From the NCBI GenBank assembly GCA_027604505.1, contig JADIIX010000069.1:1-64000 (forward strand): 64,000 nt of DNA, read 5' to 3'. This DNA comes from Gonapodya sp. JEL0774. Lineage: Eukaryota; Monoblepharomycota; Monoblepharidomycetes; Monoblepharidales; Gonapodyaceae. A program made the translations under genes and the position numbers. Below are positions 1 to 12,535 of the stretch, one piece after another (positions within the stretch are counted from its first letter, which is position 1; every line of letters starts with the position of its first letter). The notes below the pieces were generated by a model. It did not search any database, had not been told where the DNA came from, and worked only from the letters and a program-made list of their open reading frames with translations.

Positions 1-2090
1 AAAGTGACACAGGTACCCACGCTTGGAGAGGCCTTGTGATGAAGACCCACACAAAAAGAACCGCGGCAAGACTTGTTCCGACGACCAAGGCCACAGCTGT
101 GCGCGTGTTGAGTAAAAGCAAGCGGTGATGAGGTCACATGAATGGTGACTGGACACCAAAATGGCTGGGATAGGTGAATGATCCCCCACCACACCGTCAA
201 TCTCTGCCGCACCTGATAATATCACAGTGAGCGTTGATTTCACGCCATCATCCTGTAGTTTTTGCTTCAGGTATATCGTGTCCCCGAGAAAGTCATAGAT
301 TGGTCTGCAAGAGTGAACCAATGAATGCGTAGGTCAAACTTAGCAGGTTTGTCGGCAACCATGAACCTTGCAACTCACGCTGCAGTGACCACGTAGTACT
401 TGAAGTTGAAAATGGTCGTGACCTTGAGCTGGAACATGTAGTCGCCAACTTGCCAGTTTGAGTCCGCAATGTCGGCGGAGAAATTGAAGCCGGAGTACTG
501 GTAGATCGTCGCGGCAGAGATATTGAGGAGCGGATACTGCTCGTAAGAGTAATTTTGTATCGGCCGTGGGCTTCCATTCAAAATTAACGCCTGCGCGTCG
601 GCAGAGCGCAGTTTTTGAGCGGTCAGATAGAAAACTTTATGTGGAAGATCACCTCTGTCTGCATCGTGCGATTGCCCAGTCCTGAGATCGCAACCATCTG
701 TCCCCCGTTAGAAGGAACGAAAATATAGAGCAACGAATTTTTTGTCAAAGTGGCCTTGGCCGTGTCAAGCACCTGACAGAGATTGCCCAGCGTGAGGGAA
801 ATGGATGTTGTGCCGATGGGGTTCCCAGAAGGATCGCGAACGCCGACATACAGCTGCTGATATCCTATATTGCCTAGGGCTACCGTGTATTCCGTGATGT
901 ATGCGGTCCCCTTTGGGATGGGGGTGAACGACATTGGAGACTCAGCGGGCTTACGGAAGGAAAAGGACAAGTTTCCGATAGCCACGAGTGTCACAGGGTC
1001 CCGAGGATACACATTGTAGTAATCTTGTGGCAGTACGCTTGAAACGGGGCAAAAGCGCTGGCAAATCAGACTTGAACCTCGTATCAATAAAGCTGGCGGG
1101 CCAATCCCGCCGAACACAACATTGGAGGTCAAGGCAATGGTGTTTCTGCCATTCATTATTGAGTAGCTCATTGAATCGACGGTTCCTAAGCAAGTGGAAG
1201 ATGGGTGGTAAAATTCAAGGACGAATTGAGGGTGTGGGAAATCTGAGAATCCAAAAAAAAAAATTTAATTTCACGCACCAGTGAGTTTGAATGTCGCAGC
1301 GGTTTGGTTAAGGAGCGGAATGAGCTTGCTGCAAGTAAATTCCCAAAATCATTCTATGGAAGTCGGAATGCCCTCCTACCATTTGGAGTTACTCACTCGT
1401 AATCGGTACCGTTCACAAGTCCACTCTCGATCGCCTGGACAAATGAAATTTCCGCTTGATAAGCCTTTGAGCGTATACATTAGTAGACATTTGTGGTGAC
1501 TTCAAATGTCTTGGGATTTGTCACCTGGTTGATGTAGGCCTCTGCGATTCCGCATACACCAAATTGACGTGTGATGGCAAAGAGATCCAGCTCAACTTTA
1601 GTTCCGCATATCATAGAGCTTTGGCTATCTTACGCAGTGCGGTAGAGACTGCAACGCTTGCATCAAAGAGGCGAGCCTGTCCGAGCGAACTGATGCCCCT
1701 CGATGCTGGTTGTGGTGAATGGTTCAACAAACTCTTCCAACTCAGAACCACCACCAATTGACGAAAACCTAATGACGAAGCCTACCTTGATCTGATGAAC
1801 TAGAAATAGATATGTTATTGGTGTTGACTCCAAGCCACACGGTCACGATGGCGACTGAAGAAATGCTGAGTACCCGCGATGTACATTGGAAACTGGGTAA
1901 GATTGCGCCCGGAGAGCAAACGAGCATTGGAACAGTGAGAGACGCACCTGATGACTACCAACAACAGAATGAGCGTTCTTAGGGACAGAGACCATCCGAG
2001 ATGCTTTGTGGTAGTACTGGATGGTGACACCGGGCGGGAGATAGAATCAGAAGGGGCAGATCGCACTGAAGTCTTTGCTTCCATCTGCAT
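1..2090 (-). CDS. dCache-like transmembrane sensor protein, N-terminal part (cut by left edge)
   Basis: This is the 5' portion of an intron-rich gene that runs off the left edge. The first in-frame ATG is at 2090. Exon 1 ends at 1948, and an intron (1866-1947, GTGCGT...CAG) joins two halves of one hydrophobic helix (RTLILLLVVIS + ISSVAIVTVWLGV), giving an N-terminal signal anchor. The extracellular part has several exons. One stretch (about 620-960) reads like a Cache fold: a 'GTAYITEYTVAL' strand, 'LYVGVRDPSGNPIG', then 'LLYIFVPSNGGQMVAISG'. Near the edge a second helix (AVALVVGTSLAAVLFVWVFI) is followed by 'TRPLQ', like the start of a HAMP or signalling linker. Such TM-dCache-TM layouts usually precede histidine kinase, cyclase or phosphatase domains. 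The effector domain is not in the window, so the output is unknown. The Cache call rests on pattern, not alignment. Internal exon limits are uncertain. Confidence 0.6.
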
Positions 2091-3643
2091 TGCCAGATGT
2101 TGTTCGCTCAAGTTTAGTTGAGCGAAAGTCGCGCGAAGTGATGAGGGAGATTGTACCTGTAAGGGCCCAAAAGGCCCCGGCAGATGGGGGCCTGTTCACT
2201 TCTCCGCCGATTATACATTGATTTAAATGCCAAGTCTGTTCGACTGATTCTCAGCGTCGTTAAATCATTTATGCCGATTTACGTGCAAATCTCAGTAGGA
2301 CCTCAACAGCCCAGCACTGCTCAGCCCTCCGACCAGGCCGGACACGACACTCGAACTCCCCCCAAAATGTATAATTGAACGTTTTTACGTCTTCCAGGAT
2401 GGATGTTTGAGATCATCAGACTTGCTCCTGCTGACATTGATATCAAGAATCCTCCTCTCACTTCTTCGTTCTATGATTCTGCAATTGAAATACAAACACA
2501 TACACACGTACAAATGACATGTCCATCTCATTTAGCAAACTAACGCCGTCATTAAACACAGTCCTCTACCACTCGCCTCCTTCACACCGGCAAATTAAAG
2601 TCAGTTTCGATAGGCGGGTCTAGAAGCGCAGTGTGCGTCCCAATGAGAATTGACGCCGCTCCCACTGTCGTACGAACGGGTCATGGTGTGGTGGATGTAC
2701 GGAGCATGGGACCATGGCGAGACGCGGGGGTCGCGTTGCGAAGATATTTCCACGTGAGTGCAGTGTACGGGTTGCGTTGGGTTGGGAGATTCGTACACGG
2801 TCGATGAAACCGATTCAAGCGAGAAAGAGTGAGAGAACGCGTAAGAAAAACAGACAGTGTGACCGACGACAGTAATGACAGCGGCCCATTTGCCATGTTC
2901 TCCCTCCGTCTTGCCATGTCATCATCACTCATCATCTCACACTCACTCAACCAAAATATTACGGACCCGCAGACGATATGAGCAACAAAGGGATTGATAC
3001 TGGTGCGCGAGTGCGGGCCGAGGAACGAATGTGCGAGAACCAAAGTTGATTTTTGGATGCGAGCTTGTTCACGAGCTCGGTGCGGAAAGAATCAATTTGT
3101 TCAGGTCGATTGGAGGTGTTAGGAGAGCGGGTTGTTGGGCACTACATAAAGCTGAAATCAAAGTCCTACCTACCACCACCAGCACCACAACCACGTATCT
3201 GTTTAACTGCTCAGCAGGTACCGGGACACTGTTTCTGCGGTGATGTGTGATGAACGATGGGCATTGTGCAATGCGAGCGACTGTTGGAACTACATATGTA
3301 TCGTGGTGCGCATATAATATAATGTACTATACAACAAGACTGTGTTTGATCTAACCTGCGTCAGCTCATACCTTTTGTTCGCGTCTCGCAAAGCAAGTTG
3401 AGCGATATCGATTCTACGAACAAGCTTCGCAGCATACCCAACACCGACGCTGACATCTGGGAAGTGCTGCCACTATTGATTGGTGCCTTAATCCTAGTTG
3501 CCGTGTTTTATGAAGAGATTAACTATTTGCGTCCCAAAATTAGAGACCAGCTCAGTTCGGGAGGCACGGGAGGAGTTTCCAATGCCGGCATCGGGCATCG
3601 ACCCTGGTGCGATCCTTCCACGTTTTCTCCTTATGACACTGCA
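2091..3643. other. Intergenic region between divergent genes
   Basis: About 1.5 kb between the divergently transcribed sensor gene and the FUSC transporter. Reading frames here are short and lack domain-like content. An AT-rich TATA-like stretch (cataTAATATAATG, near 3309-3323) lies about 320 bases before the transporter start. A hydrophobic reading frame at about 3398-3640 has no ATG before the one at 3644, so it may be 5' leader. No repeat or RNA gene was recognised. Confidence 0.5.
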
Positions 3644-6600
3644 ATGCAAGAAGACCCCACAAACGCCTTTTCATGGCGATTCGACCCAGAGGTGCGAACG
3701 TGTGCTTAAACCGCCCACACCATCTGTTTCTCGTTGTCGTTGTACTTTGGCTGACGCCATTCTTCACCTTCCCTGCGCACCATTCTCCACCTGTCGCTTT
3801 GGTAGGGACATATAGGTAACGGTGGAAACTTTGCTTCGTTCCTGAATGAGCTCCAGCCATCGACACCGGGCCTGGCGTGGCAGAGACTCGCGGGAGTCTT
3901 CAGCAGAGTCCGGCTCATACCCACGCTGAGAGCCCTCGCTTCATTCTCGGTTTCAATAATACTCTCACTCTCCAATACTCCTGTATATCTAAAAGAGGAA
4001 TTTCTATTTATTTGTGTCTGTATCGCATTGTCAAATCACACGGATAGGGTGGGAGGAAGTTTGCGGAGTCTCGGATGTAACATTGTGGGATGCTTTATCG
4101 CTTTGGGTTGTGCATTGTTGGGTGAGTTTTCAGGCTCCTGGAGCACATTGTGACATTCTTGTGGAGCTTGGATATTACATTCGAATTTGTCGCTGATGGT
4201 TTCGCGCAGCTCTTGCGGTGACACGCAACTTCCCTGTTGGCATGCTGCTCATGATTTTCATCTGGTCTTGTGCAAGCTGTCTCATTCTTCTGAAATGGCC
4301 TTTCACATATACCGCATATCTTTGTGGTGAGTTATCTTCTATACTTGCTTTCTTGCCGTCTCATCCTCCACGGTTTCTGTCTCGCACATCGTTCAAGCGT
4401 GTATCACTTTCTACTTTACGGTTGTCCAGGACGAAGCGCCGGAGATTGCATTTCCTTCTGCCCTTCGAACTGCACTCGCATTCTGCGTTGGATCCGCATT
4501 GTCTACCCTCTCCTGCCTCCTCATATTCCCCACTACTTCCTCCGGTGCTCTGCATGCGCGGGCCGCAGCCTTGACTCGGTCGTGTGGGGCTTTGTTCGAA
4601 CGACTCGCCAAAGTAGGAACCACCGGCGGAGGAGTTCCTGAAATCGAGATGATTAAATCATCGGTTGGATCCGCGCGTTTTGAACTCGCTTTGATGACGA
4701 GACTAATTGCGGAAGAAAAGGTACGTTGGCGACTCAAACACACTGCAGTGGCCCACGCACATTGGTGCTCATTCGGCCCACCGCAGTTCGAGCCTTTGCC
4801 ATTCCGTTCCCCACTCTCTCCTTCGGTTTTTCTGGCCCTCCAAGCCATGGTCTCCACGCTCTCTTCCATTTCCACTACTATTCGTACCCAGTCTGCTTCG
4901 AGGAATGCCCACGTTCCCGTTACCACCTCCCTGGGCACCCAGGAAGCTCGCCCCATTCGCAAGCGAGCTCAAACATTCGCCAACATCCACCAAGAGGATA
5001 CAGTCATGGGTGATACCATTGGTGGAGCAGAGCTTGCCAGGATGGCTCGAGAGATGGGGAATGCCGCTGCCGGGAAGGCGAGGAGACCACCTACAGTTGC
5101 ATCGGGCGGGATACCTCCTACTGTGCGCTTCCGCGAGGGTCCAACCATGTCTCTTGCACAAATGGCGGCTGCGATGAGCGGCGAGGACATTGGGAGAAGT
5201 CCAATTGCCGACGGCTCGGACGCGCATTCGGACGAAGAGGTTGCCATCGAATCGGAATACGATTCGGACGCTGGCTCCGACATGACTGCGGAACTTGAAG
5301 ATGCGGCGGTGAATATGGGTGAATCTGGCGGGTCCGGGGACACCTTGGTCGGCGCTCCGCACGTCTCGTCCCTCTCAGGAGCCGTGGCAGAACACCTCAC
5401 GAGCCTCCTCACAGAAGCGACGGAGGCGATTGCCGACCTTGCTGTTAATATTGCGGAAACACGTAAGCCACCGTATCGGTCTGGTTTGAAGGCGATCTCT
5501 GCAACGGACGGTCCCCCGACACCCCCAAACGGGCGTCGTTATTCAACCATTCCAGTTCACCATCTCCACCAACGTAATGCCAGTGTTGCGTCTATTCTTA
5601 GTCCCATGCGAGATGGGTTCGATGATCACCAGGCGGCGATCGTCGAGCACCTTTTCGAAGTCAGCGGAAACGGTGATCCTGATGCTGCGCGTCTCATGGA
5701 TATCAATTTTGTCTTTGGGTTTTTTGAGTACCTACGCCAACTTAGACGGCTTGAATTCTCGGTCAAGGTCCCTGTGATCGGACAGCAACCGTCAACTTGG
5801 CAAAACTTGAAACGTGCAGCGTGGCGAGCGTGGTGGGGGTTTCGAGATTGGTTGCCACACGGCGATCTCGTTGGGTTTCTATGGCTGAGTAGAAGAAGTT
5901 GGGAGCTTACAAGATTTGTGGTGACTTATGAGTATCGGTTTGCGATCAAGGTGTGTCTGTTTTGCTAGGCCACGTTTGGCACCTGTAATCTGATTTGCCT
6001 CATGCCAAAAGGTCTCCTTTGCAGTGACTCTCTTTTCAGTTTTGGCTCTCGTTGGCTCCACACGAGATTGGTATTTGGAATGGAAGGGGAAATGGGCCAT
6101 CATCACCATATTCGCGATCGCCTCGCCGACTCACGCCGGGGTCCTGATATCCGGTGTGCAACGTACATTGGGCACAGTGCTGGGTGCATTGATTGCCATA
6201 GCAGCTTTTGAAGCGTGTGTCGGTTCGCCATATGTGTTTTCCGTGCTGGCAGTCATCTTTATGGCACCCCTTTTTCTTATTAAGTATCATGGGGACCGTG
6301 AGTTGTCCAGGGGGGTTCCGGTAAAATGTTGTTTTTTGTTGTCCTCTGAGGTTTCTGGACAAAACCTTTCCTGTTCCAGCCGATTACATGAAAGCTGCTA
6401 CAGTGTCCGTCCTGACATTCTCTGTGGTTGCCATCCCACAGGTGAGTTTTACGTGGCAGCTAACCATATTGAAAGCTCACAACAAATGTTTGTGTGGCGT
6501 TCTGGTAGTGGATGGCGACCCACTACTCTTCTGAGCCAGCGCCGAACATCTTACGCATCGCGTACCAGCGTGTTTTAATGATAACTCTGGGTGGATTATT

Positions 6601-7374
6601 GACTGTGGTGATCAATCGGATGATTTGGCCAAGACTAGCCAGGGTGGAACTCAGGAAATCTCTCGGAGAGACAATTGAGGGAGTTGGGACTTTATAGTGA
6701 GTAAAGAGACTTTTTGCAAATTTTGGCAAAACCGATGTGAAGTACTCCTTTTTTGTCGCCCCAGTGCCCAACTCGCGAGCAGTTTCATGACCCGGCGACG
6801 CTTCACACAAGCGGAAACCGACAGAATCGAAGATCTCGAGCAGCGATTGCAGCTACGAATCATTCAAGAACGCGTTCTTCTTTTCCTTGCTCGGCGAGAA
6901 CCCCGCGCGCAAGGACCTTTTCCTCACCATACCTTCCACGAGTTAATTCGGTCTCTCCAATTTGTGGTCGATTTGTTGCGATCAACGCGTGTTGTGTTAA
7001 CGCAAACGCATTTCAACGAGGAGTTGGACGAGTCGCACATGTTGTTGCTCGACGCAGACCGCGTTCAAATGTTCAGAAATGTGTTGGTGCTGATCTGGAT
7101 CATTCGTGCCGCTCTGAAAATGAAGGCCCCGCTGCCTGCATATTTACCCGATTGTGGTAGGCTGTGCCCCAACAAACACTGTCGCCCACTGCAAATTGAC
7201 CAAAGGACTTCGTTTTACTACCCAGTATCTCCCCGAGTCCGATTGAACGAAAAGTTCTTGAAGTTGCGAGCAAAGTACCCCAGTGATACTAATGCATGGG
7301 CGACACTCGCATTCTACAGCTATTCGTTTGCGATGACTTTGATCATTTGGAGACTCGAAAAGGTGGCACTGTGA
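3644..7374 (+). CDS. FUSC/ArAE-type membrane transporter (BRE4-like, ER transporter 6TM family)
   Basis: A large polytopic membrane protein resembling the fungal 'putative ER transporter, 6TM N-terminal' plus DUF2421/FUSC family (brefeldin A sensitivity protein BRE4 and aromatic acid exporter relatives). The start at 3644 (MQEDPTNAFSW) splices in phase over intron 3692-3805 to a long exon ending at 4121. Hydrophobic segments follow, such as 'CNIVGCFIALGCALL', 'GMLLMIFIWSCASCLILL' and 'ALRTALAFCVGSALSTLSCLLIF'. After a roughly 300-residue acidic cytoplasmic linker (about 4960-5770) comes a second membrane half: 'RFAIKVSFAVTLFSVLALVG', 'KWAIITIFAIASPTHAGVLI', 'TLGTVLGALIAIAAFE'. The C-terminal DUF2421-like part includes 'RVLMITLGGLLTVVINRMIWP'. 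The coding sequence ends with EKVAL and TGA. The substrate is unknown; organic anion or drug efflux is an inference from the family. Confidence 0.82.
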
Positions 7375-7803
7375 GTCTAAATCGACGTGTCTCGGTAAGG
7401 TATACTGCTCACGGCGAACTTTACCGGCCAGTGCAATTAAATCACTTTACGGTGAAATGCATGGTGTCGAAGGTCTCTCGTCAACAAACTTTGAAGATCT
7501 CATGCGTCAATTGGATGCGGAAGTTTCTTTGGATTGATTTTACGGCCCTAAATGATGAATACCCCCACAGATTTGGACTCTCATGTTTTGCTTTCTCTAC
7601 ATACCTCCATACGATACTCCCCACAGAAACCCTACAGATTGCAGTACAATATAGACAGTTTTGGTGTCCTTCTTTGTGTATGTAATCTGCTCTCAACCCG
7701 GAAACCTGTGTTGCAGGGAACGGAAAAACTCGGCTTACTCGGATCCGAAATAACCGACAATAATTCTCAGACTTTCCCCACAATTCGCACTTCGTTAATC
7801 TAA
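7375..7803. other. Intergenic spacer
   Basis: A 429-base gap between the transporter stop and the GST start, both genes on the plus strand. A frame of about 129 codons overlaps it but is not domain-like and has no convincing splice context. I see terminator and promoter space only, with no repeat. Confidence 0.5.
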
Positions 7804-8829
7804 ATGCCAAAAGGTCGTCTCTACCACGCCCTTGGGTGCGTCCAAGGCAAGAGTAGTGTGATAATCATCGGAATCCATTTGAAATCTCGCATTGATTTGG
7901 CAGTGCTCGTTCCATTCGCTCGCTCTGGCTCATTCACGAGCTTGGATTGCAAAATGAGATCGAAGTTCTGCAATTAAATTTGAACGAGGGATCCGTGGGT
8001 GTTCTGTGTGTCGTGGATTGCGTGCCATCGTCGCTCAAAATGCATCGATCGTTCATTTATCCAGAAATTCCAACACGAGAATCCTAACAAGAAGGTTCGC
8101 TATTCCGAGTGACTATAAGTTGAGAGGAACCCCAAGAAACCTTGTGTCGTTTTCAGTTCCCTACTTTCGTGGATTCGGATGGGACCGTCGTGTTTGAAAG
8201 TGCTGCAATCGCTCACGTAGGTGTTCCTGCATTTTTTGTTTTTTGTTTTCTCGTCGCTAAAACTTTCGTTTGCCAGTACATTGGGGAGAAATATGGCAAA
8301 ACTATCGTGCCCGTCAAAGGCTCTCGGGAGTACGCACGGTACTTGACGTACATGTACTGGACTGTCGTAAACTTGGACAGTTGCGGATACCCTCTTTACG
8401 TCCAGGTCGGTTGTGTTTTGTTGGTTGCTGTGTGCGATTACGACTCAAACCTCAATTCCCTATGAGCAGCTCGCGTTTACGCCTGAGAACAAGCGTGACA
8501 AGAAGGGAATCGAGGACAAAATCAAACAACTGTACGAGCTTTATCTCCCGCAGCTTGAAGGTCTTTTGAAGGAGTTTGGAGGCCCGTACCTTTTGGGAAA
8601 GGAGTTGACAGCACTCGACATCCAAGTTGGGCCTGTGATCCAAGCCCTCAATCATCCCCGTGTACAGCTCCTCAAGAACAATCCCGTCATTCTTAATGTC
8701 AGTACTGTGTTTATTTGCTCTATTAAATCATACCTCTCACCAGTCACCTTTTCGCACTGCCAGTACTTGAATATCCTCCTGGAAAGGCCTGCGTTCCGAG
8801 TTGCTCACCGATTGAAACCAAAATTGTGA
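7804..8829 (+). CDS. Glutathione S-transferase
   Basis: A cytosolic glutathione S-transferase assembled from about seven small exons. The start MPKGRLYHALG ends at a GTGCGT donor and continues in 'ARSIRSLWLIHELGLQNEI', the first helix of the thioredoxin-fold GST_N domain. Next come 'KFQHENPNKK' and 'FPTFVDSDGTVVFESAAIAH', which contains the cis-proline loop and the E-S glutathione-contact pair. An intron at about 8218-8277 joins this to 'YIGEKYGKT'. The C-terminal helical domain carries 'YARYLTYMYWTVVNLD', 'LEGLLKEFGGPYLLGKELTALDIQVGPVI' and a final exon, 'YLNILLERPAFRVAHRLKPKL', before TGA. The order and length (about 230 residues) fit fungal GSTs of the Gtt1/Ure2-like type. It probably conjugates electrophiles to glutathione; the substrate cannot be read from the sequence. 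Confidence 0.87.
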
Positions 8830-9054
8830 AGTAGTTTCAAGCAGTTTCATTTCAAAGATTCGGGAATAAATATACGAAGGATGCACGATTCTGGAGTTTT
8901 CCTAGGTCCACGAATGTAATACCTCGTTGTTCGTTCGCTTCACCTCAACCTTATCTTTGCCAACAGCAGCACCGATTTGCTGTGGCAGATAAACATGAAT
9001 TGTTCATCGTGGAAGATTATTCACATATCGTGGACGCGGATTGCCGCGGTACCA

Positions 9055-11100
9055 TTACATGGCAGCTTCTAATCGCGTTAGATCTTTTCCGAATGCACCC
9101 TCGCTAGCCAGGCTTCTAATCATCCCGATGTCATACCCCAATAGTTCCGTCATCAAATCCTCCCCATGTTCATTTCTCATGGGTCCACGTTGATGTATCC
9201 GGTGCATATTCCCCACCTTGACAGGGCTCCCAATCTGCTTGACGGTCCCCAAGGTCGGGTGTTCGTACTCCACCACAAGATCACGACTCGGCAGGTGCTT
9301 ATCTCGCAGCGCTTCGTGCACTGAGTTGACGGGTCCACAGGGTACTCCTGCATCCTCCATCAGCTCGAGCCACTCAGCGGACGTCTTGGTTTTGGTGACC
9401 GCTTCGATAGCGTCGACGACGAACTCGCGGTTTTTGTGACGGGAGGCAAAGTCCTTGAACTTGGAATCTGTTATCCATTCGGGTTTTCCAAAGACGCTGT
9501 TAGGGAAAAATTGGCATGACCACGTAGGTTAACACGGTCTCGCCTAGGATGAACGACAAATCCCCTTGGTCCACACTCTCCCACTCCACTCACCCACACA
9601 ATCGCTGCCAAAACTTTTCCTTTGCACACGCGATTGTTATCCAGCCGTCTGACGTTGGACACGCTGTGACGAGAGTCGCGCCTCTTGAGCTTAACGCCGC
9701 TGCAGGTTTAAGTGGATTCCTTGACCTACCTTGAAACGGAATCAACGTGGGATGCGCCGAGTGGTATGACCGCTCTGGGCGGTATTTTCCGTTGGTGGAA
9801 AGGTTGAATGTCGCAGGGTAACCCACTGACCAACAGAGCAAAAATCAACCGTGAATCAATGACTCCACGAAACATCACAATTAGAGATCGCTCACAAAAA
9901 TTCATGGCGGTGTCGTAGAGCGAAACGTCGCAGTCCATCCCCACACCGTCGCGTCGCGCCGCGTGGACTCCTGAAACTAAAGATAAGGCGGCGACGACGC
10001 CGCCGGCGTAGTCTACGAGAGACAAACCGGCTTTGGCTGCGAGGTGATAGGTCGATGTGGTGAAAATGTAATCGCGTGCGCAAGGCCGTCTGCTGAAAGA
10101 CACCAACTTGGTGGTCCTCCGGGATCACCCGTGACGTCCATCCAGCCTGGGGAAGATTTGGCGATAAAGTCAGTACCATGTCTTTTCACGATGGTACAGA
10201 AACCGAGCGACAACTCACCGCACATGCCCCTGAGGAACATCAAGGTATGCCCATGAAAGTTAATGTGAAGAACCAGTAACGGGCAAATGTCAGTATAGCT
10301 ACGCACTGAAGGACTGGATCGTATCCTGGGTTCTAACAGAAGTGTTCGAATTTGGAACTTTTTACCATGGTTAAAAGCATGTTTTGGATATCTTCAGCCC
10401 ACTTTAAGCCTTGGTCCAGACATTCCAAACGCCGACAGGGAGACACACACGATCCGAGGGTTGATGTGCTTGAGTTGATCGTAGGTGATGCCAATCTTCT
10501 TCGGCACGTCACCTGCATGCACAAAGCCGTCAAGGAACAAGCTTCGTCAATGAGCGAACGGGGTACTGGAATCCCACCTCTCAGATTGGAGTACACGGCA
10601 TCTGAGACCTTAACGAGGTCATCAAAGACTTTCTTCCCGGCCGGTTTGCTCAAATCGAGACTGATGGACTGAATGAAATCAATTGATGCCGACTGGCTTC
10701 GTTCGGTACGATGGGGCTTTGGGGGATCCAACTAACCTTTTTATTCCGATTGAAACTCTCGAAATAGATGTTGTCCTCGCCGACTTTCACTGGGCTTGGA
10801 ACGTATCGAGCAACGTCCCCACCCTGCAACATCCATTGGACGAGTTTGTGGTATTCAACTGTTCGAACATCCGCTTTTTCTCACGTTGCTGGGGTCTTCC
10901 ACCTTGATTACCTCCGCACCAATGTCACACAGATGAGTAGTTCCAAATGGGCCAGCCCCGAATTGTTCAACTGCGATGATGCGGACATCGTGGAGAGGAA
11001 GGGGACGTGATTGGGTGAATTGCGTGGTGGACACAGAAAATTTTCGAGCAACTGGAGCAATTGAGAGCGTAGGGCGAGGAATCCGTGCTATTCGGAACAT
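9055..11100 (-). CDS. CaiB/BaiF family (class III) CoA-transferase, probably mitochondrial
   Basis: A multi-exon gene for a family III acyl-CoA transferase (formyl-CoA transferase, carnitine CoA-transferase and alpha-methylacyl-CoA racemase superfamily). From the ATG at 11100 the first about 28 residues are rich in Arg, Ser and Thr and free of acidic residues, like a mitochondrial presequence. Then comes 'RIIAVEQFGAGPFGTTHLCD' with 'IGAEVIKVED', the conserved start of the fold. Later exons give 'ISLDLSKPAGKKVFDDLVK', 'AGLSLVDYAGGVVAALSLV' with 'CDVSLYDTAMN', a 'TSDGWITIACAKEKFWQRLC' strand-helix, and a C-terminal 'GVPCGPVNSVHEALRDKHLP' plus 'HPTLGTVKQIGSPVKV', all typical of the family. It moves CoA between carboxylic acids. 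The acid pair is unknown, and a racemase is a less likely alternative. Confidence 0.85.
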
Positions 11101-12535
11101 GATTGGTGGTTGAATCGGAACAGCGTGTTGAAGTGTGGTGGGAGAATCTGAACAGAACGGAATCAAAAGCACCCACCAAAAGCAATCCATTGGTGAAGAA
11201 TTAATGTGTGTACACATACTTCTCATTTGGCATTATGAGAATCGAGGAAGTAAAAGCAATAGTGTTGCGGTACAAATGAAGCGCGCATCGTTCCCTGGCG
11301 CACACGTTCTCTCCCCATTTCGTAGCGTCGGATTGCCGGTTGCCGACTCTAGACTGAAACACCGGACTTCTATAACAGGGCCTGCTGGATGCATTGTTTC
11401 AGGTTTGTCCCCGGACTCAGAACAAATGAGGGGATCGCACCCCAGCCAGTGGGAATTGCCCGCCTTGGCGGCGGGCGCGGTCCCCCAATAGTGTACTAGT
11501 TGAGATCAAATGACTGATCCTCATTGCCGCCGTCTATACAGGTGCGGTACCGTCATCATGACGGGCACCCCTGCAGGTTTTGGTTTCCCACGCAACCCCC
11601 CCTATTCTGTGCCTCAAGGAAGGCGACAACGCTGATATTGTCGATTCCACTTCACTTCCTCCACAACCTGAACACCCCTCCGTCTGGCTGGAGCGCCGTG
11701 GACCACGGATTGTGGAGTGGTTGTTCATTCGGAATCAGCTGCAGCGGTGAGCCAACAGCATCAGAATCAGAATCAGCTTTCTCTCCATGTTTACCGTGTG
11801 GTCTTGTTATGAGCGCCGAAACAGAGCAATGCCAACGGATGCTCGTGATAACAACAACATGCTGATGTGCGTATTGCAAGTCGCCACACAAGCAATGATT
11901 ACCCACGGCGTTAAGGATCTTGACTGGCTCTGTTGGTAGCTTTTTGAACAAGCGATCGTACGGACTAGGGAGAAATTTATTGCGTTGATCGGTGACGTAT
12001 AGTGTATCGTTAGAAACGCACGCGGACTTTGTGCCCCAATAATCTACGAGTGCCCGCCAAAAGCATGTCATCCTCGCGATCTCTCCAATGTATTCTACTT
12101 TCTTTCAGAGAGAAAGAACAAATGAGGAGATTTGCTGGCCTTGGCGGCGCTGACACCCTGCCGTCGAGGGATGCTCCCCGGCAAGGCTTCAAATATTACA
12201 TTTGCGAGTTGTGGGCAGGATCATAGACACTCTAGCCGGCAGGCCCAGTTGAAAAGTCCAACGCTTCTTAGTCGGCCACCAGCAATCTGACGCTGCAAAT
12301 CTCTTTAACCTCAAAGTCGGACCTAACTTCGCGGATAAAATGTAGTGCGTCCAGCTCTCGGACACAATATCTATTAGCATTGCATTGGTTGTCTTCTGGT
12401 GGAACGGTCGTGCGGTTTGGTTTCGTGGGCAACAAGGCCGCAGCCCCTCGTGGATCAATCACATTTGTTTCCGCATATGAAAGAGAACTCGGGGTTTTCC
12501 TGAGCAGGTTACTGAGCAGGTTGCCAAGGTTGCCG
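11101..12535. other. Intergenic region, divergent promoters and a possible repeat relic
   Basis: About 1.4 kb between the divergent CoA-transferase and MFS genes. Frames up to about 139 codons exist on the minus strand (about 11652-12071) but show no recognisable domain. The segment 11396-11418 is almost the same as 56412-56433, so part of this spacer may be an old dispersed element. No RNA gene was recognised. Confidence 0.4.
11396..11418. repeat. Short dispersed repeat, copy A
   Basis: The 23 bases beginning GTTTCAGGTTTGTCC match 56412-56433 with a single one-base gap. Both copies lie in intergenic DNA. The surrounding sequence is only loosely similar, so this may be an eroded transposon end or a shared regulatory element. 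Confidence 0.45.

Noticed and set aside
3398-3643. Hydrophobic frame upstream of the FUSC start
   Set aside because: No ATG before 3644, and the splice phase from 3644 already gives a coherent protein; left as possible leader.
4411-5412. Minus-strand frames of 147-197 codons
   Set aside because: They overlap the FUSC transporter coding exons and lack domain content.
11652-12071. Minus-strand frame of 139 codons containing a 'VGNH' string like part of a metallophosphatase
   Set aside because: No other metal-binding motifs, wrong context, and no splice partners; treated as chance.
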